A stretch of DNA of 64,000 bases from Orrella marina (GTDB lineage Bacteria; Pseudomonadota; Gammaproteobacteria; Burkholderiales; Burkholderiaceae_B), in assembly GCF_003058465.1 (NCBI RefSeq), contig NZ_CP028901.1, positions 1,798,001 through 1,862,000 of the forward strand, given 5' to 3'. How positions within the stretch are numbered: position 1 is the first letter of the stretch; each line of letters opens with the position of its first letter. The notes under the pieces are model-generated. The model was given only the letters and a program-made list of their open reading frames with translations, was not told where the DNA came from and searched no databases. The translations under genes were made by a program, and so were the position numbers. Below, one piece after another: positions 33,748 to 45,800 of this stretch.

Positions 33748-34695
33748 ATGGAATTTTTCCGCATATCCCGCACAATCCCGTTCATGCGCCATGCACTGGC
33801 GCTGAACATGATCAGTCTGATCACCTTTCTTGCCGCTGTGCTCTTCATCATTTTCAGAGGTTTCAATCTGTCGATCGAGTTCACAGGTGGAACCGTGATC
33901 GAGATCAGCTACGCAGATTCCGCGCCACTTTCCGAAGTCAGGGAAACAGTTGCAGGGCTCGGCTACACAGACTTCCAGGTTCAAAACTTCGGTACATCAC
34001 GTGACGTGCTGATCAGGCTGCCCCTGGCTGAAGGGCAAACCTCGGCGGCCCAGAGTGAAGTGTTGATGGCGGCGCTAACTGAAGCAACCCAAGGTGTTGA
34101 ACTGCGTCGCGTTGAGTATGTCGGCCCACAGATTGGTCGCGAACTGGTTGAAAACGGTCTGCTTGCCTTGCTTTTTGTGATCATCGGTATTGTGATCTAC
34201 CTCGCGGTCCGGTTCGAATGGAAGTTTGCCGTGGCAGGTGTCGTTGCAAACATGCACGACGTAGTCATCATCCTCGGCTTCTTTGCCTTTTTCCAGTGGG
34301 AGTTCTCGTTACCCGTGCTGGCCGGGGTTCTGGCTGTTCTGGGATATTCGGTCAACGAATCCGTGGTGATCATGGACCGGATCCGGGAGAACTTCCGCAG
34401 GCAGCGCAATGTGGAAGTGCGTGATGTCATTGACGGTGCCATCACTCAGACCATTTCACGGACCATCATCACTCACGGATCGACCCAGATGATGGTGTTA
34501 TCGATGCTGATTTTTGGTGGCCCTACCCTGCATTACTTCTCACTTGCCCTGACAATCGGCATCTGGTTCGGCATCTATTCCTCTGTATTTGTTGCCGCCT
34601 CGATCGCCATGTGGCTGGGTGTCAAGCGTGAGGATCTGGTCAAGCCCGTCAAAAAGGACGACACTGTCGAGGAAACCTACAGCGAACAGAGCTGA
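33748..34695 (+). CDS. secF: Protein translocase subunit SecF
   Basis: Partner of SecD. 315 aa from ATG 33748. N-terminal helix (about 16-36), periplasmic part with FTGGTVIEI, then five membrane segments with LGYSVNESVVIMDRIREN, the SecF signature holding the proton-relay Asp/Arg. A longer in-frame start inside secD is disregarded. A hairpin follows the stop. Confidence 0.97.
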   Translation: MEFFRISRTIPFMRHALALNMISLITFLAAVLFIIFRGFNLSIEFTGGTVIEISYADSAPLSEVRETVAGLGYTDFQVQNFGTSRDVLIRLPLAEGQTSAAQSEVLMAALTEATQGVELRRVEYVGPQIGRELVENGLLALLFVIIGIVIYLAVRFEWKFAVAGVVANMHDVVIILGFFAFFQWEFSLPVLAGVLAVLGYSVNESVVIMDRIRENFRRQRNVEVRDVIDGAITQTISRTIITHGSTQMMVLSMLIFGGPTLHYFSLALTIGIWFGIYSSVFVAASIAMWLGVKREDLVKPVKKDDTVEETYSEQS

Positions 34696-34698
34696 ATG

Positions 34699-34741
34699 TA
34701 GCGGTGCTGCCCCAGGTATACACCGTCTGGCAGCACCGCTA
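34699..34741 (+). terminator. Terminator after secF
   Basis: 13-bp perfect stem (34699-34711 with 34729-34741) and 17-nt loop, starting 3 bp after secF. A T-rich stretch begins about 10 bp later. Confidence 0.6.
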
Positions 34742-35086
34742 CCTTCATCGTTTTAATGTTTACTGTTTTATTGTGCGTGCCCGCGAACGCTCGACCATGC
34801 GGGTTGAGAGCAAATCACAAGGCCCGTTCAAGTTTCACTTTGCCCTGTGCAAGGTGATTGCCGTGCAACACTGCACCCCAGCGGCTCCCTATCAATCGCG
34901 GACGGATCCCTTGACCAGCCAACGCTATGCAGGCCCCGCATGCGATCAGAATCTCCAGCCTGAATTCTGTGATTAACAATTGCTCATTCATAAATCAGTA
35001 ACCGAGTCGTCCACTTTTCATTTTCCTTTCTTCAACCTTCTTCAACCATTTGTCCCCGGGATCTAAACCCGAAGCGACTAAAGACC
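34742..35086. other. Gap between secF and miaB
   Basis: 345 bp with no recognised gene. The last 100 bp are AT- and pyrimidine-rich and probably contain the promoter of the miaB-ybeZ-ybeY-corC-lnt operon. A small open frame at 34704-34976 lacks similarity. Confidence 0.35.
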
Positions 35087-36445
35087 ATGACTCAGACAAC
35101 GAAAGTATTTATCCGCACCTTTGGGTGCCAGATGAACGAATACGATTCCCAGAAAATGTATGACATCCTTGGCAAGGACGCAGTAGTCGAGCCTGCCCAA
35201 TCTGCCGAAGATGCCGATGTCATTCTTTTCAACACCTGTTCCATCCGCGAGAAAGCACAGGAAAAGGTCTTCTCTGATCTGGGCCGGGTGCGTGAACTCA
35301 AACGTGACCGCCCAAACCTGATCATCGGTGTGGGTGGGTGCGTGGCAAGTCAAGAGGGCGAAGCCATTATCAAGCGCGCGCCCTACGTGGATGTCGTGTT
35401 TGGTCCGCAAACCCTTCATCGACTGCCCGCGCTGATTGAACGTAAACGCGAGTCTGGTCGATCGCAGGTAGATATCAGCTTCCCGGAGATCGAGAAGTTC
35501 GATGCACTGCCGCCGGCGCGCGTCGAGGGGCCAACAGCGTTCGTGTCGATCATGGAAGGATGCAGCAAGTACTGCAGTTTCTGTGTCGTGCCATACACAC
35601 GAGGAGAGGAGGTTTCCCGTCCCTTCGAGGATGTGTTGATCGAGATCGCAGACCTGGCCGACCAAGGCGTTCGAGAGGTCACCCTGCTCGGACAGAACGT
35701 CAATGCCTATCGGGGCGCCATGGGTGAAAATGGCGAGATCGCTGATTTTGCGACCCTGCTGGAGTACGTACACGAGATCCCGGGTATCGAGCGCATCCGT
35801 TACACAACCTCCCATCCACGCGAAATGACTGCCAGGCTGATCGAGGCGCATGGCAGTCTGCCTAAGTTGGTGTCATTCCTGCATCTTCCTGTCCAGTCAG
35901 GAAGTGACCGGATTCTGGCTGCGATGAAGCGAGGTTATACAGCACTCGAATTCAAGGCCATCATCCGAAAACTGCGCCAGGCGCGCCCCGACATCACGCT
36001 CTCGTCAGACTTTATCGTTGGATTTCCTGGCGAAGACGACTCGGATTTCGAGAAAACGATGCAGTTGATCGAGGACATCGGCTTTGACACCTCGTTCTCG
36101 TTCATCTATTCGCGCCGCCCTGGCACACCGGCAGCTGACCTGAGCGACAACACGCCTGATACGGTCAAGCTCAAGCGCCTGCAGAGACTGCAGGCCACGA
36201 TTGGAGAGCAGGCAGCCCGTATCTCGGCGGCCATGGTGGGCACCGAGCAGGCCATCCTGGTGGAAGGTCCATCACGCCGCGACCCCAACGAGTTGATGGG
36301 TCGTACCGAAAACAACAGGATTGTGAACTTTCCCGGTTCACCCCGTCTCATTGGCCAGATGATCCCCGTCACAATCACCCAGGCTTACACCAACAGTCTG
36401 CGTGGCGAAGTCGTCACACGTGAGCCAGAGGATTTGTCATTATGA
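35087..36445 (+). CDS. miaB: tRNA-2-methylthio-N6-dimethylallyladenosine synthase (MiaB)
   Basis: Radical-SAM methylthiotransferase acting on i6A37 of tRNA. 452 aa with an N-terminal UPF0004 domain whose cysteines C14, C51 and C85 bind the auxiliary 4Fe-4S cluster, the radical-[11 protein letters not shown] motif (C159, C163, C166), and a C-terminal TRAM domain. Stop overlaps the ybeZ start as ATGA. Order miaB-ybeZ-ybeY-corC-lnt is conserved in proteobacteria. Confidence 0.98.
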   Translation: MTQTTKVFIRTFGCQMNEYDSQKMYDILGKDAVVEPAQSAEDADVILFNTCSIREKAQEKVFSDLGRVRELKRDRPNLIIGVGGCVASQEGEAIIKRAPYVDVVFGPQTLHRLPALIERKRESGRSQVDISFPEIEKFDALPPARVEGPTAFVSIMEGCSKYCSFCVVPYTRGEEVSRPFEDVLIEIADLADQGVREVTLLGQNVNAYRGAMGENGEIADFATLLEYVHEIPGIERIRYTTSHPREMTARLIEAHGSLPKLVSFLHLPVQSGSDRILAAMKRGYTALEFKAIIRKLRQARPDITLSSDFIVGFPGEDDSDFEKTMQLIEDIGFDTSFSFIYSRRPGTPAADLSDNTPDTVKLKRLQRLQATIGEQAARISAAMVGTEQAILVEGPSRRDPNELMGRTENNRIVNFPGSPRLIGQMIPVTITQAYTNSLRGEVVTREPEDLSL

Positions 36446-37389
36446 GTAAAACCCTGCGATTTGACCTCACCGGCACCAATGACCAGCTCTGGCGGCTCTG
36501 CGGACCACTCGACGAACATCTGCGCCAGATCGAACAAGGTCTTGGCGTGACGATTGCTCGCCGCAGCAATCACTTTGAAGTGACAGGTCCCCGCACGGAG
36601 CAGGCCAGCAACCTGATCCGGCAACTCCACGAGCAGGCGCAAGCGGGAGAACTGTCACTGGAATCCGTGCAACTCGGTATTGCCGAGGTCAGAACAGGGC
36701 ATGTCGGACTGTCTGAAAACGCGTTACCCAACCTTAAAACCCGTCGCAGTGATGTAAGACCACGGTCAGTCCGTCAGGCGCAGTACATCGAAAACATTCT
36801 GCAACACGACATCACGTTTGGCACTGGGCCTGCCGGAACAGGTAAAACCTGGCTCGCAGTCGCCTGTGCAATCGATGCACTGGAACGTGACAATGTCCAG
36901 CGGCTCATCCTGACCCGCCCTGCCGTCGAAGCGGGAGAGCGACTCGGATTTCTGCCTGGAGACTTGACTCAGAAAGTTGATCCCTATCTTAGACCGCTGT
37001 ACGACGCGCTATGGGATCTGATGGGATTCGACAAAGTGCAGCGACTTTTCGAGAAGCAAACGATCGAGATTGCGCCGCTTGCCTATATGCGTGGAAGAAC
37101 CCTTAACAATGCATTCGTGATTCTCGACGAAGCACAGAACACCACGCCACAGCAAATGAAAATGTTTCTCACCCGTATCGGGTTCGGCAGCAAGGCCGTG
37201 ATCACTGGTGACCCGACCCAGATGGATCTACCCAAAGGCCAGACCAGTGGTCTGGGGCATGCGCTGACTGTTCTGGCCGATGTCAAGGGGATTGCCAGCA
37301 CAGTCTTTACTAGTGCTGACGTTGTGCGCCATCCGCTAGTCGCTCGCATCGTAGATGCGTACGAGAAAGCCGGGTCGCACCATGACTGA
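36442..37389 (+). CDS. ybeZ: PhoH-family ATPase YbeZ
   Basis: ATPase that partners YbeY in rRNA processing. 315 aa with Walker A GPAGTGKT (129-136) and Walker B VILDEAQN, plus the PhoH block [10 protein letters not shown]. Overlaps miaB by 4 bp and ybeY by 8 bp, so it is tightly coupled. Confidence 0.95.
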   Translation: MSKTLRFDLTGTNDQLWRLCGPLDEHLRQIEQGLGVTIARRSNHFEVTGPRTEQASNLIRQLHEQAQAGELSLESVQLGIAEVRTGHVGLSENALPNLKTRRSDVRPRSVRQAQYIENILQHDITFGTGPAGTGKTWLAVACAIDALERDNVQRLILTRPAVEAGERLGFLPGDLTQKVDPYLRPLYDALWDLMGFDKVQRLFEKQTIEIAPLAYMRGRTLNNAFVILDEAQNTTPQQMKMFLTRIGFGSKAVITGDPTQMDLPKGQTSGLGHALTVLADVKGIASTVFTSADVVRHPLVARIVDAYEKAGSHHD

Positions 37390-37867
37390 CTTGTCACTGT
37401 CCGTCCAGTACGCAGTTGATGCGCCCGACCTGCCCCGCTGGCGTTTGAGAGGCTGGGTCAAACGGGCGATTGCGGGTGCCAGAACACATCTGGAGAATCA
37501 ACTGGACATCGAACAGGTGGTTCTGACGATCCGCCTGATTGATGAGGTCGAAGCACGAGAACTGAACCGAACGTTTCGCGGCCGGGATTACGCAACCAAC
37601 GTTCTGACATTCAATTTCGATCCTGCACCTGGAACCGAAACAATATTTCAGGCGGACATTGCCATCTGCGAAGCCGTCCTGCGTCAGGAAGCCACCCAGC
37701 AGCACAAGCCGGTTCTTGATCACGCAGCCCATTTATGCATCCACGCAACCTTGCATGCGCTCGGTTTTGAACACGAGACTGACGATCAGGCACAAGAGAT
37801 GGAATCACTTGAAACAGAGATACTGGCCGGAATGGGTATTGCGGATCCCTATCAAGTTCGAAACTGA
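37382..37867 (+). CDS. ybeY: Endoribonuclease / rRNA maturation factor YbeY
   Basis: Zinc-dependent RNase in 16S rRNA maturation and ribosome quality control. 161 aa; the zinc site is HATLHALGFEH with His121, His125 and His131, and RGRDYATNVLTF (67-78) is the family's other signature. ATG 37382 overlaps the ybeZ end. Longer in-frame start within ybeZ ignored. Confidence 0.95.
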   Translation: MTDLSLSVQYAVDAPDLPRWRLRGWVKRAIAGARTHLENQLDIEQVVLTIRLIDEVEARELNRTFRGRDYATNVLTFNFDPAPGTETIFQADIAICEAVLRQEATQQHKPVLDHAAHLCIHATLHALGFEHETDDQAQEMESLETEILAGMGIADPYQVRN

Positions 37868-37941
37868 CTCTCAGGTCTGACGAGTGTAGTTTCGGTTATC
37901 CTAGGGCCATCGAATCTTCGGTAGCAATCCCCTCCGTGACA

Positions 37942-38823
37942 ATGTCCGACCCTTATCCGACCTCAAGTGGCCCCGAGCCAGACCCGCATACAAAACCCCG
38001 ACACTCGCTGATGGATCGCATCATGTCGATCCTTCGCAGAGACCCTGAAGACAAAGATGACATTCTTGCGGTCCTTGACGCTGCGCACGACAGGGAACTG
38101 ATCGATGCGAATGGCTACGCAATTCTGAAGGGCGCTCTCGAAGTATCCGACATGACGGCAGCCGACATCATGGTGCCCCGGGGCAAGATGGACATGCTTG
38201 ATGTGGAAATGCCAATGAAGGAGCTGGTCCCACGAATCGTGGAGATGGCGCATTCAAGATTCCCGGTCTACGAAGACTCGACCGAGAATGTCATTGGTAT
38301 GTTCATGACCAAGGACATTCTGAGAACCATGCTCGAGCCTGACCTGACCTTGCGAGATCTGGTCAGACCCGCAATCTTCATTCCCGAATCCAAACGGTTG
38401 AACGTCCTGCTTCAGGAGTTTCGTACAAATCGCAATCACATCGCGCTGGTCGTTGACGAGCACGGTGGCATCACCGGACTGGTGACCATGGAGGATGTAC
38501 TCGAGCAGATCGTAGGTGAGATCGAGGACGAGTTTGACGAGAATGAGCAGATGGTGTTTCACGACGGGCTGAACACCTGGCGCATCATGGCCGCATCCGA
38601 ACTTGAAGACATCGAGACACTGCTGGGATGCCAGTTCCCTGACGGTGATTACGACACCATTGGTGGCTGGCTGGCACATGAACTCGGACATATCCCGAAA
38701 CGCGGAGACCGGCATCAGCTTCGCGACTTGCAGTTCGAAGTCCTGAGAGCCGACTCGCGTCGAGCCCTGTGGGTCCGTGCCAGAAGGCTCCCCACCCCAC
38801 AAGCCCCTGAACTCTCGCATTAA
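37942..38823 (+). CDS. corC: CorC/HlyC-family CBS-domain transporter-associated protein
   Basis: 293-aa cytosolic protein: two CBS domains (IMVPRGKM to about 130, then HIALVVDEHGGITGLVTMED) and a C-terminal CorC_HlyC domain with GGWLAHELGHIPKRGD. Family members aid Mg2+/Co2+ efflux or membrane ion homeostasis. ATG 37942 is used; a GTG two codons upstream is possible. Conserved partner of ybeY and lnt. Confidence 0.93.
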   Translation: MSDPYPTSSGPEPDPHTKPRHSLMDRIMSILRRDPEDKDDILAVLDAAHDRELIDANGYAILKGALEVSDMTAADIMVPRGKMDMLDVEMPMKELVPRIVEMAHSRFPVYEDSTENVIGMFMTKDILRTMLEPDLTLRDLVRPAIFIPESKRLNVLLQEFRTNRNHIALVVDEHGGITGLVTMEDVLEQIVGEIEDEFDENEQMVFHDGLNTWRIMAASELEDIETLLGCQFPDGDYDTIGGWLAHELGHIPKRGDRHQLRDLQFEVLRADSRRALWVRARRLPTPQAPELSH

Positions 38824-38832
38824 GGTTACCGT

Positions 38833-40425
38833 ATGCACATCAAATCCGTCCTGATCTGCTTGGGACTCGGTGTCCTTTATGCCCAGAGCTTTGCGCCAGA
38901 TCCCATCCCTGCACTCATGCTGCCGTGGCTGAACGTGTTCGTCCTGACTGCCCTCGTTCACTTCGTCGTCCGTGCAGACAACGCCCGACAAGCGGCCCAG
39001 GTAGGAATGTTGTTTGGCCTGAGCACATTTGTTTCAGGACTGTACTGGCTTGTCATCAGCATGAATGTCTACGGTGGCATGCCTCTGGTACTGGCAGTCA
39101 TCGCTCTCTTGCTGTTTGGCTGCTATCTGGGGACTTTCCCTGCAATCTGTGCATGGCTGGTTCGCTGGTTATGGCCCAACCGCCCCAAAGTCCTGTCTGG
39201 TCCCTCCATCCTCTGGCTGGCCTTCATATGGGCCAGTGGGTGGACAGTAACCGAGTGGCTGCGTGCCTCGCTTTTCACCGGCTTTGCCTGGCTTAACACA
39301 GCCGCTGGTCAGGCCGACGGCTGGCTGGCTGGATGGTCAGCCTGGGTTGGTCCCTACGGGGTGACATTCCTGACTGCCTGGGTCGCAGCATCGCTGGCCG
39401 CATCGCTGGCCAGCACGGCCTCTCAAGGAGGGGGGGCGTTTCGTGGCAAGCAGTCCTTGCCACTGGTGATCGCAGGTCTGATTTGCGCATCAGGTGCATT
39501 TCTTGGACAGTATCGTTTCACGTCTCCCGCAGGAGAGCCGCTGGTGATACGTCTCGTTCAAGGTGACATCGACCAGGCTGCCAAGTTCTCGCCTGAGGGA
39601 TTTGAGCAGGCAGTTCAGCTATACCAGTCGCTTGCCGGACATAGACAAGACGGTCAGTCGGTCACTCCCGATCTGATCATGCTGCCTGAAACGGTCATGA
39701 CCTACCCTGCGCACAGAGTTCCACAACAAGTATGGGAAGACTGGATAGAAGTCGCCCGCAACAGTGATGCGATCCTGATGATGGGTGGGCCGATGCAGGA
39801 AGCCGGCGCCCAGGATTACACTAACAGCGTTTTTACGGTCACGCCCAGGGACACGGCGGCCGCACTCGCAAACTCACAAGTCTACGGACGTTACGACAAA
39901 CAGCATCTGGTGCCATTTGGCGAGTTTGTACCATGGGGATTTCGCTGGTTTGTCGACATGATGAACATTCCGCTGGGAGATTTCACACGGGGACAAGCTG
40001 ATCAGTCTCCGATTGAAGTGGGGCAACAACTGATTGCCCCGAACATCTGCTACGAGGACGTTATTGCTCAGGAGTTGCTGCCAGCAATCCGGGATGGCGC
40101 AACCGTTCTTGCGAACTTCAGCAATCTGGGATGGTTTGGCAATTCATCCTCACTGCGTCAACACTGGCAGATGTCACGCCTTCGAGCCATGGAAACACAG
40201 CGGCCCATGGTGCGCAGCACCAACACGGGGATGACCGGAGCGATTGACCAGTGGGGAGTGCCAATTGCTGTATTACCGACCATGACAGCCGGATATGTCG
40301 ACGTTCAGGTGCAAGGGCAATCCGGTCTTACTCTATACACCAGGACGGGTAACACGCCGACGCTCGTTCTGAGCCTGCTGATTCTGTTGCTCGCAACATG
40401 GCGACGAAAGTCACACATCCGATAG
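38833..40425 (+). CDS. lnt: Apolipoprotein N-acyltransferase
   Basis: Last step of lipoprotein maturation: N-acylates the lipid-modified Cys in the inner membrane. 530 aa: about six N-terminal membrane segments, a periplasmic nitrilase domain with catalytic Glu286 (LPETVM), Lys356 (DKQHLVPFGE) and Cys406 (NICYED), and a C-terminal membrane helix near residue 510. Starts 9 bp after corC. Confidence 0.96.
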   Translation: MHIKSVLICLGLGVLYAQSFAPDPIPALMLPWLNVFVLTALVHFVVRADNARQAAQVGMLFGLSTFVSGLYWLVISMNVYGGMPLVLAVIALLLFGCYLGTFPAICAWLVRWLWPNRPKVLSGPSILWLAFIWASGWTVTEWLRASLFTGFAWLNTAAGQADGWLAGWSAWVGPYGVTFLTAWVAASLAASLASTASQGGGAFRGKQSLPLVIAGLICASGAFLGQYRFTSPAGEPLVIRLVQGDIDQAAKFSPEGFEQAVQLYQSLAGHRQDGQSVTPDLIMLPETVMTYPAHRVPQQVWEDWIEVARNSDAILMMGGPMQEAGAQDYTNSVFTVTPRDTAAALANSQVYGRYDKQHLVPFGEFVPWGFRWFVDMMNIPLGDFTRGQADQSPIEVGQQLIAPNICYEDVIAQELLPAIRDGATVLANFSNLGWFGNSSSLRQHWQMSRLRAMETQRPMVRSTNTGMTGAIDQWGVPIAVLPTMTAGYVDVQVQGQSGLTLYTRTGNTPTLVLSLLILLLATWRRKSHIR

Positions 40426-40457
40426 CCCGCCAAAAGCGTTTCCCCGATCGTTTTTCA

Positions 40458-40480
40458 CTGGGCAGGACAATCCTGCCCAG
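40458..40480 (+). terminator. Terminator after lnt
   Basis: 10-bp stem (40458-40467 with 40471-40480) and CAA loop, followed by TTCTAT. It ends the miaB-lnt operon. Confidence 0.65.
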
Positions 40481-40666
40481 TTCTATCTCGAATCGCGATA
40501 CTGTCTGACAGATACAAGGTTGGACAGAAGTCCCCGATTTAGCATTAAATTGATGATGACTCTTCCACCCCCGATCTGCCCAGCCCTGGAGATCGTCGCA
40601 GCGGCCATATTCATGGCCCGACGGATGTCATGGGTGGTTTTCTGAATGCTGAAAGCGAGGCTCACT

Positions 40667-41869
40667 ATGTCCGATGTACTGGAAGTACTTGAAAGTCTGG
40701 ATTTCGATTTGCCTGAAGACGTTTTGGCCCTGCGTGATGCGGTCAGACATTTTGCGCAACGCGAAATTGCCCCTTTCGCTCAGGATATCGACCGCACTGA
40801 CCAATTCCCGCGCGAACTCTGGGACAAGATGGGATCAATCGGTATCCTGGGAATCACAGCCAGTGAGGCATACGGTGGGGTTGATCTCGGTTATCTGGCT
40901 CACATGATCGTCATGGAGGAAATTTCCCGGGCCAGCGCATCGGTCGGTCTGTCTTACGGCGCACATTCCAATCTGTGCGTCAACCAGATCATGCGCAACG
41001 GCACTGAGGCGCAACGCACGAAGTATCTCCCACGATTGATCACGGGTGAACACATCGGCGCTCTGGCGATGAGCGAACCCCAGGCTGGATCGGATGTGGT
41101 GAGTATGCGTCTCAAAGCAACGCGAGGCGACGGAGGCTGGCGACTCACTGGTACCAAGATGTGGATCACCAATGGTCCAGATGCTGATGTGCTGGTCGTT
41201 TACGCAAAAACCGATTCGCAAGCACAAGCCAAGGGAATCACTGCGTTTCTCGTTGAGAAAACCATGTCGGGCTTCTCCATCGCTCAGCGTCTGGACAAAC
41301 TGGGCATGAGAGGATCGTCTACAGGTGAGTTGGTATTCGAAGACGTTTTTATTCCAGATGAGAACGTACTCGGCAACGTCAACCAGGGTGTACAGGTACT
41401 CATGAGCGGGCTCGATTATGAGCGCGCAGTACTGGCTGCCGGGCCATTAGGCATCATGGGGGCCTGCCTTGAACTTGTCGTGCCTTACGTTCACGAGCGC
41501 AAGCAGTTCGGTCAGCCGATTGGTGAATTCCAGCTGATTCAAGGTAAGCTTGCAGACATGTACTCGACATACAGCGCATGCCGGGCGTACTGCTACACTG
41601 TTGGCAAAATGCTCGACAGGACACCTGATGCAGACATCGGGCGTGCACGTCGTGCGCGTAAGGATGCCGCTGGACTGATCCTTTACTGCGCCGAGAAGGC
41701 AACCGCAATGGCCAGCGATGCCATCCAGATCCTGGGCGGAAACGGATACATCAATGACTACCCGGCAGGACGCCTGTGGCGCGACGCCAAGTTGTACGAG
41801 ATCGGCGCTGGAACCAGCGAAATCAGACGAATGCTGATCGGACGTGAGTTGTTCGCGCAGACGTCATAA
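40667..41869 (+). CDS. Isovaleryl-CoA dehydrogenase-like acyl-CoA dehydrogenase
   Basis: FAD-dependent oxidation of a branched-chain acyl-CoA, probably isovaleryl-CoA of leucine breakdown. 400 aa from ATG 40667 (GAGG 6 bp upstream); a longer start at 40646 exists. Motifs: [19 protein letters not shown], and [15 protein letters not shown], where the Glu at 252 sits in the IVD-type catalytic position rather than the C-terminal one. The C terminus has [12 protein letters not shown]. No other leucine genes adjoin, so the substrate is inference. Confidence 0.85.
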   Translation: MSDVLEVLESLDFDLPEDVLALRDAVRHFAQREIAPFAQDIDRTDQFPRELWDKMGSIGILGITASEAYGGVDLGYLAHMIVMEEISRASASVGLSYGAHSNLCVNQIMRNGTEAQRTKYLPRLITGEHIGALAMSEPQAGSDVVSMRLKATRGDGGWRLTGTKMWITNGPDADVLVVYAKTDSQAQAKGITAFLVEKTMSGFSIAQRLDKLGMRGSSTGELVFEDVFIPDENVLGNVNQGVQVLMSGLDYERAVLAAGPLGIMGACLELVVPYVHERKQFGQPIGEFQLIQGKLADMYSTYSACRAYCYTVGKMLDRTPDADIGRARRARKDAAGLILYCAEKATAMASDAIQILGGNGYINDYPAGRLWRDAKLYEIGAGTSEIRRMLIGRELFAQTS

Positions 41870-42092
41870 TGACGCTATAACGTGCGCGGTATACACAGCA
41901 TGCGCGTCTTCTGAACAGTCAGCCTGAACACTAGAATCATGTGTCTGCAACCCTGCATCTCATCCCCATTGCCGAGACCTGGTCCTCAAAAATGAACGGC
42001 ACCTTTTCTTCGAACATGACACATTCCAGACAAGAGCAAGGCAACGGTCGGCTGACCACACCTCACACTGTGCCGCAGTGCACAAAAACATC

Positions 42093-42749
42093 ATGAACAG
42101 ACTGTCCTGGTGTCAGCGGCTTGCCTGTCGTGGCATCCTGGCGTTTGCGGCTGCACTTGCTGGATCGACTCAAGCCATCGCCCAGCCCTCTACAGAGCCA
42201 AATGAACAGACGTTTGGTTCCTGGTCTTTCATTCATGTGCCTGGCTCAGACGTCTGGACCACCGGCACGGAATCCGGGAAGCATGAGGACATCATCATTG
42301 GAATCAGTTATGTCGCGGAACTCGGCTGCAACGAAGCTGTATTCGAGTATTCCATGCCAGCCCCCTCTCCTGCAGATCGGCTCGTTGATGGTAACTACCC
42401 CGGGGTAATCGAAATCCAGATCAACGACGAAGACGAGTGGGTCGTCGAGCAAGGTTCTGCGTATGTGGAAACAGGCCCCTCCATCGATGGAACCGCACTG
42501 ATCTACTCGATCTCATTCACGGTTGATGACGCCTTCACGAAGGAGTTGGTCGAAGGGGAGACGGTCTGGATTAACTTTGTGGGTGACGACGACATCGACT
42601 GGTTCGACCTGGAAGGCGCAAAACTGGCAATCGGGCTTGCCAAGCTGAGCTGTCATCAATACCTGATGCATGGTCGAACCGCACCTGCCCCACGCAGCAT
42701 GCCCAACCCGGACTTTGAGCTCGACCGCCCAACAGCGTCCGAGATTTGA
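42093..42749 (+). CDS. Exported acidic protein of unknown function
   Basis: 218 aa from ATG 42093 (a GTG at 42078 would add 5 residues). N-terminal signal peptide with a hydrophobic core ILAFAAALAG and cleavage near AIAQP. The mature part is strongly acidic (INDEDEW, VGDDDIDW) with few cysteines and probably beta-rich. I recognise no family. No operon partner; the neighbour on the right is convergent. Confidence 0.6.
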   Translation: MNRLSWCQRLACRGILAFAAALAGSTQAIAQPSTEPNEQTFGSWSFIHVPGSDVWTTGTESGKHEDIIIGISYVAELGCNEAVFEYSMPAPSPADRLVDGNYPGVIEIQINDEDEWVVEQGSAYVETGPSIDGTALIYSISFTVDDAFTKELVEGETVWINFVGDDDIDWFDLEGAKLAIGLAKLSCHQYLMHGRTAPAPRSMPNPDFELDRPTASEI

Positions 42750-42867
42750 TGTAACTGGCAGGAGGCCAAGCTCCTGCCAACCCCGGCACTGCCACCAGAC
42801 CTTGGAAAAACGTCCTTGAACTTCCCTTAAGAACAACCAAAGGTCACCCTCAAACGGTTTAATGGGC

Positions 42868-45800
42868 TCACGCCTTGACCAGTTCAAGCGGTTGCAGGGA
42901 TATTGTCGTTCCGGTCCTGGCCTGCCACTGACCTAGTAACTCGTGCCATTGCTCACATGCTTTCTTGAGACGGCCCTCCTTGATGTGCCCGTAACCTCGC
43001 ACCTGATCGGCCACGCTGGCAATCCTGACCGCCAGATCCAGATGATCGGAGGTCAGGTCTTTAGCCAGCACTTGCGTCAATGCAAGATAAAAGCGAGCAA
43101 GGGCCCTCTCGGCTTGACGCTCATGCTGCCAGCCAAATGGATCGAACCATGTTCCCCTGAGTACCTTGAGATGCTGCAACATGCCAAGAAATGAGCCGAC
43201 CCACGAACCGTATCGTCGTTTGATGCGATACCCCTTATCGTCCAGACGGGACAGCAGGGGAACTGCGAAGCGGTAAGTGATCCGGTAACCGGTTTCATAC
43301 TGTCTGTCCAGCTCAGCCAGCCAGACAGGGTCGGCATGTAGTCTTGCCACTTCGTACTCGTCCTTGTAGGCCATCAACCGATACAACTGCAATGCCACCA
43401 CCTTGCTCAGGCGATCCGAACCATCGCAACACGCTTTCTCAATGTCCCATAGATGTTGAACTGTCTCACTGTATCGGCGTGCGTAACTTGTATTCTGGTA
43501 CTGAGCCAGATCCTGCGACCGAGCGGAAATGAAGTTTTGCAGATCAGGTCTGCGATGGATCTCGACCTTGTGCTCGCTAACCGATGCCGGTCGAGTCGCC
43601 TGGGTCGCATGTACCGCTTGCGAACGTCCAGCCTCAAACGCTCGCAGATTGTTCTGCACTTGTACCGCATTGAGCTCGAACGCTCTCGCAATCGCCCGGC
43701 GAGATACCGGTAGCCAGCCTTTCTGCCAGGCGTATCCCAACAGAACTGCGTTGGCGTAAATCGCATCACCCATCAGCGCCTCGGCAACCTCCTGAGCGTC
43801 GATCGTGGCCACCTGCCTGGCCGCTGCAGATTCCTGCAGCGCTGAACGGCAGGCCTCAAGTGGAAACTCCCACTGAGGATGATGGATGAATTCTGCCGTC
43901 GGCGTCTGGTGTACATTGAGTACAACTCTCGTACGCTCCGGATGCATCAAGGCGCGAGTGACCTGACTTGCCGCCACGATGCCATCGCAGGCCAGCACGA
44001 GATCGGCCTTGGCCGTATCAATTTTGGTTGCGTGCAGCACGTCAGCCGTCTGCGCTATCTGTACATGGCTCCAGGTGGAACCACCCTTCTGAGCCAGCCC
44101 GGCTGCATCCTGCGTGATCACAGCCTTGCCTTCGAGATGAGCTGCCATTCCGATAATCTGGCCGACAGTGATGACGCCGGTTCCTCCCACACCGGCAACC
44201 ACCAGCCGGAAGCCATTTGAGGCGTCAGCCAGGACTGGTTCGGGAATTCGCTTCGCTTGTTCGCTCGCCTCTTGCGTCAAACCCTGTAAGTCAACAATAT
44301 CAGACGCCGTACCTTTCGTTTGCCTGTTCAGTCCTCGCTTGGGACGCGCATTCTCAAGCACCACAAAACTCGGGCAGAAGCCATTCAGGCAAGTTTCGTC
44401 CTTGTTACAGCTGCTCTGGTTAACTCTGCGCTTTTTGCCAAGCGGGGTCTGAACCGGTTCAACGGACAGGCAGTTGCTTTTTTCTGAACAGTCACCACAC
44501 CCCTCGCAGACTGCCTCGTTGATCAATACTGACCGGGTCACAGCGGGTAACTCACCGCTTTTACGGCGTCTGCGTTTCTCGGTCGCGCACGTCTGATCAT
44601 ATAGCAGGATGGTCGTACCGGTCACCTCGCGTAACTCGAGTTGTATCTGGTCGAATGCTTCTCTGGGATGTGCCTTGACGCCTTGTTCGAGAACGACGCC
44701 ATCGTACTTGTGCACATCATCGGTCACAATCACTACTTTCGCGACACCTTCAGCCACGCAACTCTTTACGATTTGTGCAACAGACAATCCCTCGGGACGT
44801 TCTCCAACACGCTGACCACCCGTCATGGCCACAGCATCGTTGTAAAGAATCTTGTAGGTGATGTTCACGCCCGCTGCAACCGACTGGCGGATCGCCAGAA
44901 TACCGCTATGAAACCAGGTTCCGTCACCCATGTTTGCAAAAACATGTTTCTCGTCCATGAACGGTGCCTGGCCAACCCAGGTCACGCCCTCCCCTCCCAT
45001 CTGGGTGAAAGTCGCCGTTGAACGGTCCATCCACATCGCCATATAGTGACAGCCGATACCTGCAAGCGCACGACTACCCTCCGGCACACGGGTGCTGGTG
45101 TTGTGCGGACAGCCACTGCAGAACCAGGGCAGTCGATCCGACGCGGACTGAGTCAGTGCTTTGAGAACTGTCTCGGTCTGATCAATCGCGGCCAGACGCG
45201 CCTCGATGGAAGCCCGCACATTGTCTGGCAAGGGATAATTCGAAAGTCGTCTGGCGATGGCCCGGGCGATGATTGCTGGATTCAGATCAGCTGTGCCTCT
45301 GAGCAACCAGTTCTCAGATGGGTTGGGACGGGACCATTCTCCACTCGAATGATCGCCATCCACAATGTTGAATTTTCCGACTACGTCAGGACGGACATCA
45401 GCACGCCAGTTGTACAGCTCCTCCTTGAGTTGATACTCAATCATCTGGCGCTTTTCTTCCACGACCAGAATTTCCTGCAAGCCCTGGGCAAATTCCCTTG
45501 TGATACTCGCCTCAAGCGGCCAGACCACATTGACTTTGTGCAGACGGATTCCGATTTCACGACAGACGGCTGTGCTTAGACCCAGATCTTGCAAAGCCTG
45601 ACAGGTATCACTATAGGCTTTGCCACTGGCCATGATGCCGAGCCGATCGTGCGCCCCATGGATGACAGTATGGTTAAGCCGGTTTGCGCGAACATAGGCA
45701 AGCGCGGCGTACATGCGCTGCTCCATGAGCCTCGATTCCTGAGCAAGTGGCGTATCTGGCCAGCGTATGTGAACGCCCCCTTCGGGCAGGGCAAAATCTT

